From Rickettsiales bacterium (GTDB taxonomy: Bacteria; Pseudomonadota; Alphaproteobacteria; Rickettsiales; Deianiraeaceae), in contig CANKQN010000031.1 of the NCBI GenBank assembly GCA_947485035.1, positions 1 to 9,145 on the forward strand: a DNA stretch of 9,145 bases, read 5' to 3'. The notes beneath the pieces were generated by a model. It searched no databases. It was given only the letters and a program-made list of their open reading frames with translations, and was not told the origin of the DNA. This document shows, one piece after another, positions 1 to 5,046 of this stretch (position 1 is its first letter; every line of letters begins with the position of its first letter). A program made the position numbers and the translations under genes.

Positions 1-271
1 ATTCTGGCATAAGATTGTGTTGTTGATATACAAAGCTTATGAAATTTTTTCGCTTTTGGGTGTAGTCCGCCTGTAAAACCCTTTCGCCGAAGTAATAAAT
101 TTCTCCGGAAGTTGGAATATCAAGAAGAGAAGCGATATTTAAAAGTGTTGTTTTACCTGTGCCGGATGCTCCCACAATTGCCGTTGAAGAGCCTTGTAAG
201 AGTGTAAGATTTGTACCGTGCAGAATTGTAACATCACCATACTGTTTACTAATGTTTCTTAATTCCAGCAT
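1..271 (-). CDS. lolD: LolD-like ABC transporter ATP-binding protein (partial, 3' end beyond window)
   Basis: Reading leftward from ATG at 271, an open frame of 90 codons runs off the left edge. It begins MLELRNISKQYGD and carries a Walker A loop GASGTGKTT at residues 34-42. A Q-loop region YQQHNLMPE lies at the end of the visible part. The YQxHxLxPE wording is typical of LolD, the ATPase of LolCDE, which extracts lipoproteins from the inner membrane for transfer to the outer membrane. MacB/FtsE-like relatives share it less well. The signature (LSGGQ), Walker B and H-loop lie outside the window, so the LolD assignment over another MacB-group exporter is an inference. An in-frame ATG five codons upstream (286) is also possible. 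I prefer 271 because the conserved N-terminal LELRNI starts there. Neither start has a Shine-Dalgarno sequence. It is divergent from acpP. Confidence 0.85.
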   Translation of the reverse strand, partial: MLELRNISKQYGDVTILHGTNLTLLQGSSTAIVGASGTGKTTLLNIASLLDIPTSGEIYYFGERVLQADYTQKRKNFISFVYQQHNLMPE

Positions 272-389
272 AATGTTTGGTATCATAAATAATAGTGTGG
301 TGATGAAATATTACATGAAAACTTAAAATCAAGGCTTTTTCATTTCTTTGATTTTTTGTGTGGAAAAAAATATTTTTTTAAAAAAATGC

Positions 390-395
390 TTGAAT
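390..395 (+). promoter_or_regulatory. Possible -35 box of the acpP operon
   Basis: TTGAAT within CTTGAAT lies 59 nt before the acpP start. The 12-nt string around it (AAAAATGCTTGA, 382-393) recurs exactly at 2947-2958 in front of the small lipoprotein gene. No good -10 hexamer sits at 16-18 nt. TATTTT at 419-424 is the nearest AT-rich candidate but is spaced 23 nt. This is a position-based inference only. Confidence 0.3.
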
Positions 396-448
396 TTTAT
401 TTTTTTACTTGGAAAGCCTATTTTTAGCACTAACTTAAATTATGTGAT

Positions 449-679
449 ATGTCCGAAATCGAACAAAAAGTAAAAACAATTGTTGCAAAACAATTAAACA
501 TTCAAGATGAAATCAAAGCTAGCAACTCTTTCGTTGATGACCTTGGAGCAGACAGCCTTGATGTTGTAGAACTTGTTATGGCATTTGAAGAAGAATTTGG
601 CATCGATATTCCAGATGACAAAGCAGAATCTATCAAAACAGTTGCTGATGCGGTTAAATACATTGAAGAAAACAAATGA
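449..679 (+). CDS. acpP: Acyl carrier protein
   Basis: This 76-residue protein is the normal length for bacterial type II ACP. It carries the growing acyl chain as a thioester on a 4'-phosphopantetheine arm during fatty acid and lipid A synthesis in the cytosol. The arm attaches to Ser36 in the motif GADSLD (residues 33-38). It is followed by the acidic recognition helix [17 protein letters not shown] that docks fatty acid synthase enzymes. The start at 449 gives the canonical N-terminus [12 protein letters not shown]. No Shine-Dalgarno sequence precedes it. It is the first gene of a plus-strand operon and its stop overlaps the grxD start (ATGA, 676-679). It does not sit beside fabG/fabF here, unlike in many Proteobacteria. 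The pairing with coaBC downstream is metabolically sensible because CoA donates the phosphopantetheine group. Confidence 0.97.
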   Translation: MSEIEQKVKTIVAKQLNIQDEIKASNSFVDDLGADSLDVVELVMAFEEEFGIDIPDDKAESIKTVADAVKYIEENK

Positions 680-1002
680 ATTTAGGCAATTCCTCCGTGT
701 TGGAGCGTATACAAAATGATATCTCACAAAACGATGTCGTTTTGTATATGAAAGGCACAAAACTGTTTCCACAGTGCGGGTTTTCTGCAACGGTTGTTGC
801 AATTTTGCAGAAACTCGCAATTGAATTTCTTGATGTCAACATTCTTACAGATGGCGACCTTCGTCAAGGAATTAAGGATTTCTCCAATTGGCCAACAATT
901 CCACAATTGTATTACAAAGGTGAATTTATCGGCGGGTGTGATATCATTCGCGAAATGTACACAACTGGCGAACTTCATTCCCTTTTTGGCATTGAACAAT
1001 AA
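676..1002 (+). CDS. grxD: Monothiol glutaredoxin, Grx4 type (iron-sulfur cluster carrier)
   Basis: A 108-residue protein matching the single-domain monothiol glutaredoxin family in length and motifs. It has KGT at 26-28, the active-site CGFS at 34-37, WPTIPQLY at 72-79 (cis-proline and glutathione contact) and GGCD at 86-89. CGFS glutaredoxins bind a glutathione-coordinated [2Fe-2S] cluster as a dimer, or with BolA, and pass clusters to apoproteins. They are poor thiol reductases. The start codon overlaps the acpP stop (ATGA), indicating translational coupling, with only a weak GAAGAA upstream. coaBC follows 8 nt after the stop. No BolA gene is visible in the window, although in many Proteobacteria it is a close neighbour. 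Confidence 0.95.
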   Translation: MNLGNSSVLERIQNDISQNDVVLYMKGTKLFPQCGFSATVVAILQKLAIEFLDVNILTDGDLRQGIKDFSNWPTIPQLYYKGEFIGGCDIIREMYTTGELHSLFGIEQ

Positions 1003-1010
1003 TAAAAAAC

Positions 1011-2147
1011 ATGAATATTCTACTATGCGTTTGTGCATCAGTTGCAATATATAAATCCTGCGAACTTATTCGTATTCTTAAAAAATCCGGTCATAATGTT
1101 AGAGTAATACTCTCTGAATCTGCAAGCAAAATGATTTCAAAGGAATTGTTTGAGGCAATTTCGGGCAATGAAGTTTTTGTGCGTGATACCGGAAAAATGG
1201 AGCATATTTCCCTTGTTCGATGGTGCGATGTTGTGGTTGTGTGTCCTGCGAGTGCCTCCACTATTGGAAAAATTGCAAACGGAATTGGTGGAACTTTGCT
1301 GCTTGATGCACTGTTGGCAAAAGGCAATGTTGAGACTATCATTTGCCCTGCGATGAATGTTGAGATGTGGAAAAACCCTTTCGTTCAGGAAAATATTGCA
1401 AAATTAAAGTACAACAGATTCCATATAATACAGCCCGAATCTGGAATTCTTGCGTGCGGAGAAGAAGGCATTGGAAAGCTTGCCGGCGTTCAAATAATCG
1501 CTGATTTCGCCACAAGTTTAACAAAAAAAAATGGCAAAACCGTGTTAATTACTGCTGGTGGCACGATTGAAAAAATGGATGACATCAGATACCTCACAAA
1601 CATTTCAAGTGGTAAGCAGGCGTTGGAAATTGCACGCTATTTCCACGAAAGTGGCTTCAATGTTAAGGTTGTTAAGGCTAAAACAGATGTTGAATTTCCA
1701 AGCTATTTCGAGGTTATTCGTGTGAATTCTGCTCGTGAAATGTTGGAAAGTGTTTTGAGTAATCTTCCAAATTGCGATATTTTCATTGCAACTGCCGCTG
1801 TTGCCGATTTCACATTTAACAAAGTTGCGGGAAAAATTAAGAAAACTGTGATTACAAACCTTGAATTGGTGGCGAATCCTGATATTTTACAAACCGTGTG
1901 CGTGGCGGAATTTCGCCCAAAATGTGTTGTGGGCTTTGCTGCTGAAAGTGATAATTTAGAAGAAAATGCCAAGGAAAAAATGCAAGTAAAAGGTTGCGAT
2001 GTTATGGTTGGAAATTCGCTCGTTTTTGGAAGCGATGAAACGAATGGCATAATTTTTACTCAAAAAACTCAACAACCGTTTGCTTGTTCGAAGAAAGAAC
2101 TCGCGGAAAAAATTCTGCTGGCAGTTCGAAGTTTTATTGTCGAATAA
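1011..2147 (+). CDS. coaBC: Bifunctional phosphopantothenoylcysteine decarboxylase / phosphopantothenate-cysteine ligase
   Basis: A 378-residue fusion enzyme that performs two consecutive steps of coenzyme A synthesis. The C-terminal CoaB half joins 4'-phosphopantothenate to cysteine using CTP, and the N-terminal FMN-dependent CoaC half decarboxylates the product to 4'-phosphopantetheine. CoaC features: His65 in KMEHISL (active-site histidine), PAMNVEMW at 113-120, and ESGILACGEEGIGKLAG at 143-159 with the active-site Cys149. CoaB features: ITAGGT at 180-185, RYLTNISSGK at 193-202, KIKK at 275-278 and NPDIL at 289-293. The length is slightly below the usual ~400. It starts 8 nt after grxD without a Shine-Dalgarno sequence. 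Its last 14 nt overlap the convergent tsaC. Some reduced Rickettsiales lack most of this pathway, so its presence suggests the organism makes CoA from pantothenate or phosphopantothenate. CoaA and CoaD are not visible here. Confidence 0.96.
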   Translation: MNILLCVCASVAIYKSCELIRILKKSGHNVRVILSESASKMISKELFEAISGNEVFVRDTGKMEHISLVRWCDVVVVCPASASTIGKIANGIGGTLLLDALLAKGNVETIICPAMNVEMWKNPFVQENIAKLKYNRFHIIQPESGILACGEEGIGKLAGVQIIADFATSLTKKNGKTVLITAGGTIEKMDDIRYLTNISSGKQALEIARYFHESGFNVKVVKAKTDVEFPSYFEVIRVNSAREMLESVLSNLPNCDIFIATAAVADFTFNKVAGKIKKTVITNLELVANPDILQTVCVAEFRPKCVVGFAAESDNLEENAKEKMQVKGCDVMVGNSLVFGSDETNGIIFTQKTQQPFACSKKELAEKILLAVRSFIVE

Positions 2148-2703
2148 CAACAGGCGTTCCATTAGAAAAATCGATAATTTGCGATGGTGTATTCACCATT
2201 TTCGCCTGAGTTTTGTCTTCTTGAAGCAGAAATGCAACGCAATTTGCAATTTCTTGCGGAATATTTGTGTAGTTTGAAAATTCTTCACCGGAAACATTTA
2301 CACTCGTTCCGCAGATAATTACCTGCTGGGTTATGGAAATGATATCGTCGTTTTTTGGAATACGAATGCCAATTTTCCCATCGTTTGATATCAACAGTGG
2401 GGAAAGATTTTGCTTGGCGAAATCTGTTGCTTGCAGAAGAAGGGTGTATGCTCCCGGAAGATTACTTTGTGCAAATGTTTTGGATTTCTCACTCTCAATG
2501 CCATATTTTCCAATCTCTTCAATGGTTGGAATAAATATTGCAAGTGGTTTTGAATGTGGACGTTGTTTTGCAGTGAAAATTTTTTCAACCGCAGAATGAT
2601 GTGTTGAGGAAAAAAGCCCCAGAATGGTATCGGTTGGTAAAATGCACAAGTTGTTATTTTGTAATGATTCCTTGATTTTCCCCAAAGACGCCGTAATGTT
2701 CAT
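2134..2703 (-). CDS. tsaC: L-threonylcarbamoyladenylate synthase (TsaC/Sua5/YrdC family)
   Basis: A 189-residue single-domain YrdC protein, the short TsaC form without the C-terminal Sua5 domain. It makes threonylcarbamoyl-AMP from threonine, bicarbonate and ATP, the first step of N6-threonylcarbamoyladenosine (t6A37) formation on ANN-decoding tRNAs. Visible motifs: PTDTILGL at 23-30, the nucleotide/substrate-binding KQRPHSKPL at 46-54, PGAYTLLL at 83-90, IGIRIP at 111-116 and TSVNVSGE at 133-140 (usually TSANxSG). The C-terminus PSQIIDF...VVIRQ matches the family ending. The usual PTDTxYGL tyrosine is Leu29 here, a mild deviation. The ATG at 2703 lies inside an inverted repeat shared with the divergent gene at 2721, with only 17 nt between the two starts. 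The end overlaps coaBC. Confidence 0.92.
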   Translation of the reverse strand: MNITASLGKIKESLQNNNLCILPTDTILGLFSSTHHSAVEKIFTAKQRPHSKPLAIFIPTIEEIGKYGIESEKSKTFAQSNLPGAYTLLLQATDFAKQNLSPLLISNDGKIGIRIPKNDDIISITQQVIICGTSVNVSGEEFSNYTNIPQEIANCVAFLLQEDKTQAKMVNTPSQIIDFSNGTPVVIRQ

Positions 2704-2728
2704 AACATTTTGTAATATTTATGAACAT
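2696..2728. repeat. Inverted repeat covering the divergent tsaC and membrane-protein start codons
   Basis: ATGTTCATAA (2696-2705) is perfectly inverted as TTATGAACAT (2719-2728) around a 13-nt AT-rich centre. Each arm contains the first codons of one gene (both begin ATGAACAT, Met-Asn-Ile). The symmetry could be an operator, or simply a by-product of two genes that share their first three residues. Confidence 0.6.
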
Positions 2729-2945
2729 CGTTTTGATAATACTATTTATTATGTCAATAATTTTTTGCTTAATTTTGTGCGTGTGTGTTATTGGTCTTGC
2801 ATTGGTCAGGCGTGGGGTTGGGTATCAAAAACGAACGCAGTTCATTCGGGAGGAATATTGCGATTATACTCTTTTCAGAGAAAATTCACAGATATTTCAC
2901 AACTTTGAAAGCAAACCGTGGGACGACATCAAAGACAATTCGTAA
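2721..2945 (+). CDS. Small single-helix inner-membrane protein, unrecognised
   Basis: A 74-residue protein I do not recognise. Residues 2-29 form a very hydrophobic helix (NIVLIILFIMSIIFCLIL then CVCVIGLALV) with three cysteines in or near the membrane. The helix is followed by the basic stretch RRGVGYQKR. The tail from about residue 40 is hydrophilic, acidic and aromatic, ending WDDIKDNS. The positive-inside rule suggests the N-terminus is outside and the tail in the cytoplasm. The frame is supported by its clean position between tsaC and the lipoprotein gene, by the hydrophobic/basic/hydrophilic pattern, and by a CTTGAT box 49 nt upstream. There is no Shine-Dalgarno sequence. A second overlapping frame starting at 2624 reads across the tsaC start and is rejected. 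The gene could be lineage-specific, and its function is unknown. Confidence 0.65.
   Translation: MNIVLIILFIMSIIFCLILCVCVIGLALVRRGVGYQKRTQFIREEYCDYTLFRENSQIFHNFESKPWDDIKDNS
2752..2757 (-). promoter_or_regulatory. Possible -35 box for tsaC
   Basis: On the minus strand TTGACA (a perfect -35 consensus) starts 54 nt before the tsaC ATG, inside the coding region of the divergent small gene. No convincing -10 at 16-18 nt is seen. AT-rich TATTAT (2741-2736) is only 10 nt away. The call rests on the perfect hexamer and a position similar to the other starts in the window. Confidence 0.3.
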
Positions 2946-2954
2946 TAAAAATGC

Positions 2955-2997
2955 TTGACATTCACGCGACTTGCAATCGTTTGCATTTGTGTAATAT
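2955..2997 (+). promoter_or_regulatory. Promoter region of the small lipoprotein-pepR operon
   Basis: A perfect CTTGACA (-35 at 2955-2960) lies 57 nt before the start at 3012, preceded by the same AAAAATGCTTGA string seen upstream of acpP. With 17-nt spacing the -10 would be the poor CGTTTG. Alternatively TTGCAA (2971-2976) pairs with TAATAT (2992-2997) at 15 nt, giving a leader of about 8 nt. The two readings cannot be separated by eye. Confidence 0.45.
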
Positions 2998-3011
2998 TTT
3001 ATTTTTGAAAA

Positions 3012-3203
3012 ATGCAGACTGCTTCTAAAATAATTGCAATAATATCAATCGTGCTTTTGTTCTCATGTTCAAACAAGGAAGAGCTTACCGGCAAAACTAA
3101 AAAAGGCGACCTAAAATCTCCATGCGTTGGAAATTATGGAAGTCCATGTTCACACAGAATTAACCCAAACATTGTTAACATTCAAAGTAAGGATATAGCC
3201 TAG
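3012..3203 (+). CDS. Small lipoprotein with twin SPC motif, DUF2706-like (tentative)
   Basis: A 63-residue protein with a lipoprotein signal peptide: Lys6, a hydrophobic core IIAIISIVLL, and a lipobox LFSC with the lipidated cysteine at position 19. The Ser at +2 favours outer-membrane sorting by the Lol pathway. The mature part is only 45 residues, basic at first (GKTKKGDLK), then holds two copies of Ser-Pro-Cys (36-38 and 44-46) in KSPCVGNYGSPC, followed by HRINPN. From memory this pattern resembles the short Rickettsia-restricted DUF2706 lipoproteins, but I could not compare it directly. The gene ends 15 nt before pepR and is probably co-transcribed with it. There is no Shine-Dalgarno sequence. 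Small size lowers confidence, but the complete lipobox supports a real gene. Confidence 0.75.
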   Translation: MQTASKIIAIISIVLLFSCSNKEELTGKTKKGDLKSPCVGNYGSPCSHRINPNIVNIQSKDIA

Positions 3204-3218
3204 TAATAAAAAATATAT

Positions 3219-4436
3219 ATGATAAAACAACACTCACTGAAAAATGGACTTCGTATAATTGTTGATGAAATGAGAGATGTGCAATCTTGCACTGTTTCTG
3301 TTGGAGTTGGCACCGGAAGTTTTAACGAAACCAAAGAGCAAAACGGAATTTCTCACTTCCTTGAACACATGGCTTTTAAGGGAACGGAAAAACGAACGGC
3401 GTTTGATATTGCAAATGAAGTTGACTGCTTCGGCGGTTCAATGAACGCATTCACAAGTAACGACAAAACAGTCTACTACATAAAATCTCTTAATACTCAT
3501 CTTGAAAAAGCGGTAGATATTCTTGCCGATATTTTACTTAATTCAACATTTGACGAAATTGAACTTGAAAGGGAGCGAGGCGTGATTTTACAAGAACTTG
3601 CTGCCACGCTGGATACTCCCGATGATGTAGTTTTTGACCATTACAAAGAGCAAGCCTTTGGCGATGCTCCATTTGGAAGAACAATTTTAGGGACGGAGGA
3701 GAACATTAAGTCGTTTCAAAAACACGACTTACAGAACTATGTTCATTCGCAATATGTGCCAAGTAATATCGTTTTTTCGGTTGCGGGAAATGTTGACGCA
3801 CAAAAAGTTTTTGATTTAGGCGAAAAATACTTCGCCCAAATGGAAGTTAGGGAAGTGGCTCAAAATGTTTTGGAGCCAAAATATATCGGTGGTGAAAACA
3901 CAATTGTGAAGGATTCACTCACGCAGGTGCAATTTGTTATGGGCTTTGAAACTGTGCCGTTTAATCACCCGAATTACTACATAGCCTCCGTTGCTTCGGC
4001 AGTTCTTGGAAGAGGAATGTCGTCTCGGTTGTTTCAAGAGATTCGTGAAAAAATGGGACTTTGCTACACAATCGCATGCTTTTATGAAGCTTATCAATTC
4101 TCTGGCATGTTCTCGATATACTCTGGAACTTCGCCGGAAAATGTTCATAAATTGGAAGAGGCGTTGCCACGTGAACTTTTGCGCGCAACAAAAGATATAA
4201 CCCAATTTGAACTAGAAAAGGTGTTGGAACAATACAAATCTTCAATATTATTCGCCAATGAAAGCACAGGGTCAAGGTCTCAAAAAGCAATATCAAACCT
4301 ACTTTCATTTAACAGATACATCGACAGCAGCGAAATTATTGCAAAAGTTGAAGCAATCACGGTTGGCGATGTTCAAGGTTATCTCTCTAATCTTATTCAA
4401 GGCAGGTTAACAAAGGTAATTTACGGAAATGCGTGA
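3219..4436 (+). CDS. pepR: M16 family zinc peptidase (mitochondrial processing peptidase-like, PepR type)
   Basis: A 405-residue M16B peptidase, related to the beta subunit of mitochondrial processing peptidase and to bacterial PepR/PqqL-like enzymes. The inverted zinc motif HFLEH (His46, Glu49, His50) is intact. A downstream glutamate in GVILQELAATLDTPDD (Glu126) is the expected third zinc ligand. The second half has the substrate-binding segment GRGMSSRLFQEIREKMGLCYTI followed by the tyrosine- and glycine-rich strand typical of the family. Length and N-terminus (MIKQHSLKNGLRIIVDEM) match the usual 410-425-residue single-chain peptidases. It has no signal peptide, so it is probably cytoplasmic. 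Its probable substrates are short or unfolded peptides, but this is inferred from the family. It lies 15 nt after the lipoprotein gene with no Shine-Dalgarno sequence. Downstream is a minus-strand terminator but no T-run in its own direction. Confidence 0.95.
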   Translation: MIKQHSLKNGLRIIVDEMRDVQSCTVSVGVGTGSFNETKEQNGISHFLEHMAFKGTEKRTAFDIANEVDCFGGSMNAFTSNDKTVYYIKSLNTHLEKAVDILADILLNSTFDEIELERERGVILQELAATLDTPDDVVFDHYKEQAFGDAPFGRTILGTEENIKSFQKHDLQNYVHSQYVPSNIVFSVAGNVDAQKVFDLGEKYFAQMEVREVAQNVLEPKYIGGENTIVKDSLTQVQFVMGFETVPFNHPNYYIASVASAVLGRGMSSRLFQEIREKMGLCYTIACFYEAYQFSGMFSIYSGTSPENVHKLEEALPRELLRATKDITQFELEKVLEQYKSSILFANESTGSRSQKAISNLLSFNRYIDSSEIIAKVEAITVGDVQGYLSNLIQGRLTKVIYGNA

Positions 4437-4456
4437 ATATTGTGGTTTTCAAACTG

Positions 4457-4486
4457 AAAAAACAGGAAGTGCCTTGCGACACTTCC
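4457..4486 (-). terminator. Intrinsic terminator with GCAA tetraloop, minus strand
   Basis: Read on the minus strand, GGAAGTG (4486-4480) pairs with CACTTCC (4471-4465). A U-G and a C-G pair extend the stem to 9 bp around a GCAA tetraloop. TG and six T residues follow (4462-4457). On the plus strand the stem is followed by AAAAAC, not T, so the signal is oriented leftward. It does not obviously serve pepR. Confidence 0.75.
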
Positions 4487-4504
4487 AAAAACAGCTTTAT
4501 GAAG

Positions 4505-4523
4505 CATTAACTAGTTGTTAATG
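4505..4523. repeat. Inverted repeat CATTAAC/GTTAATG
   Basis: Seven-bp perfect arms (4505-4511 and 4517-4523) enclose the 5-nt loop TAGTT. It lies immediately downstream of the minus-strand -10 box, so it could be the 5' hairpin of the candidate RNA or a protein-binding site at that promoter. Confidence 0.6.
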
Positions 4524-4530
4524 TAATAAT

Positions 4531-4559
4531 AGCATACACGAAAAATTGAGCTGTGTCAA
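4531..4559 (-). promoter_or_regulatory. Minus-strand sigma-70 type promoter for the candidate small RNA
   Basis: On the minus strand, CTTGACA contains a perfect -35 (4559-4554). Exactly 17 nt further is the -10 TATGCT (4536-4531, 4 of 6 matches). It faces away from the promoter at 4618-4646, so this spacer fires in both directions. Confidence 0.6.
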
Positions 4560-4617
4560 GTCTTTTTTGAAAATAAACTTGAAAGTGTTGTATTTTTTGT
4601 TATTTGCTATATATCAT

Positions 4618-4646
4618 TTGACAAAACACCAGCTTCGTGTTATCAT
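4618..4646 (+). promoter_or_regulatory. Strong sigma-70 type promoter of the CBU_0592-like gene
   Basis: A perfect TTGACA (4618-4623), a 17-nt spacer and TATCAT (4641-4646, 5 of 6) make this the best promoter in the window. Predicted initiation is near 4652, which decides the downstream start codon in favour of 4673. Confidence 0.75.
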
Positions 4647-4672
4647 TCCATACTCACATTTTTTTATTTTAT

Positions 4673-4924
4673 ATGGACATATTCAACATTCTTGGGCTAA
4701 CCGGAACAGTTATCACCGTTATTGCCTATCTTCTTTCAAGCTTTGGAATTTTAAGTGTTGGAATGTTGTATCAAGCAATGAACGGACTTGGCTCAATTTT
4801 ACTTGTAACATCTCTAACATCTCATTTTAATCTGCCTGCTTTAATTTTGGAATCTACATGGTGCTTGATAAGCTTGTCTGCGATTTTACGAATTATGTGG
4901 TTAAACAAAGCGAAAAAATCTTGA
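4673..4924 (+). CDS. CBU_0592-family small membrane protein
   Basis: An 83-residue protein with three hydrophobic segments: about residues 6-26 (LGLTGTVITVIAYLLSSFGIL), 29-47 (VGMLYQAMNGLGSILLVTS) and 53-76 (PALILESTWCLISLSAILRIM). It ends in a lysine-rich tail. The arrangement DIxxLxGTxxxxxAYLL, YQxxNxxGxxLL, and LPAxIxExxWxLISL matches the family named after Coxiella CBU_0592, widespread in Proteobacteria and of unknown function. The frame opens earlier at an ATG at 4637, but that codon lies inside the predicted promoter, upstream of the expected transcription start. The family N-terminus also begins at MDIFNILGL, so 4673 is chosen. There is no Shine-Dalgarno sequence. No clear terminator follows before the virB6-like gene. 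Confidence 0.85.
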   Translation: MDIFNILGLTGTVITVIAYLLSSFGILSVGMLYQAMNGLGSILLVTSLTSHFNLPALILESTWCLISLSAILRIMWLNKAKKS

Positions 4925-4991
4925 AATTACAATTCAGCAAATGCGTGGAAATATGCGGGAGCATTAGAATTCCTGAAAAAAGAAAAAAACC

Positions 4992-5019
4992 TTGATTTCA
5001 TATTTTTCAATGCTAGCCT
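4992..5019 (+). promoter_or_regulatory. Possible promoter of the virB6-rimM operon
   Basis: CTTGATT (-35 TTGATT, 4992-4997) lies 55 nt before the start codon. TAGCCT at 5014-5019 with a preceding TG (5011-5012) could be a degenerate extended -10 at 16 nt. A small inverted repeat TGCTA/TAGCA (5011-5015, 5022-5026) overlaps this -10. Weak match, supported mainly by position. Confidence 0.3.
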
Positions 5020-5046
5020 TGTAGCAAAATACTACCCTTTTTATTT

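Larger units (their letters stand above)
4457..4525 (-). ncRNA. Candidate small RNA, about 68 nt, with own promoter and terminator
   Basis: On the minus strand a well-formed promoter (4559-4531) is followed, within about 70 nt, by an intrinsic terminator (4486-4457). No minus-strand gene lies between or after them. The predicted transcript would begin near 4525. It would fold as three consecutive hairpins: CAUUAAC/GUUAAUG with a 5-nt loop (4523-4505), the short GCUU/AAGC (4505-4494), then a U-rich linker and the GCAA-capped terminator stem. The first hairpin starts almost at the predicted 5' end. No ORF of any size fits. It shows no 4.5S, 6S or tmRNA hallmark that I can see. Transcription is inferred from signals, not observed. 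The alternative is a bidirectional end signal for pepR with a coincidental promoter. Confidence 0.5.

Noticed and set aside
326..357. Hairpin AAATCAAGG/CTTTGATTT followed by a T-run in the lolD-acpP spacer
   Set aside because: It resembles a plus-strand terminator, but no plus-strand gene lies upstream, the stem is AT-rich with an 11-nt loop, and its left arm coincides with a likely lolD -35 box. Probably chance.
2624..2908. 94-residue plus-strand ORF across the tsaC start and the small membrane gene
   Set aside because: It is antisense to tsaC at its start and out of frame with the more plausible membrane protein at 2721.
308..2997. Octamer TGTAATAT near three gene starts (315-308 minus, 2711-2718, 2990-2997)
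   Set aside because: It also occurs inside virB6 (twice), and in AT-rich DNA this many copies is only mildly unexpected. At most it reflects -10-like sequence.
4637..4672. 12-codon N-terminal extension of the CBU_0592-like gene (MLSFHTHIFLFY)
   Set aside because: The upstream ATG overlaps the -10 region of a strong promoter and precedes the predicted transcription start. The family N-terminus begins at 4673.
4546..4830. 94-residue plus-strand ORF overlapping the CBU_0592-like gene in another frame
   Set aside because: It crosses the promoter and overlaps a recognised family member. It shows no domain.
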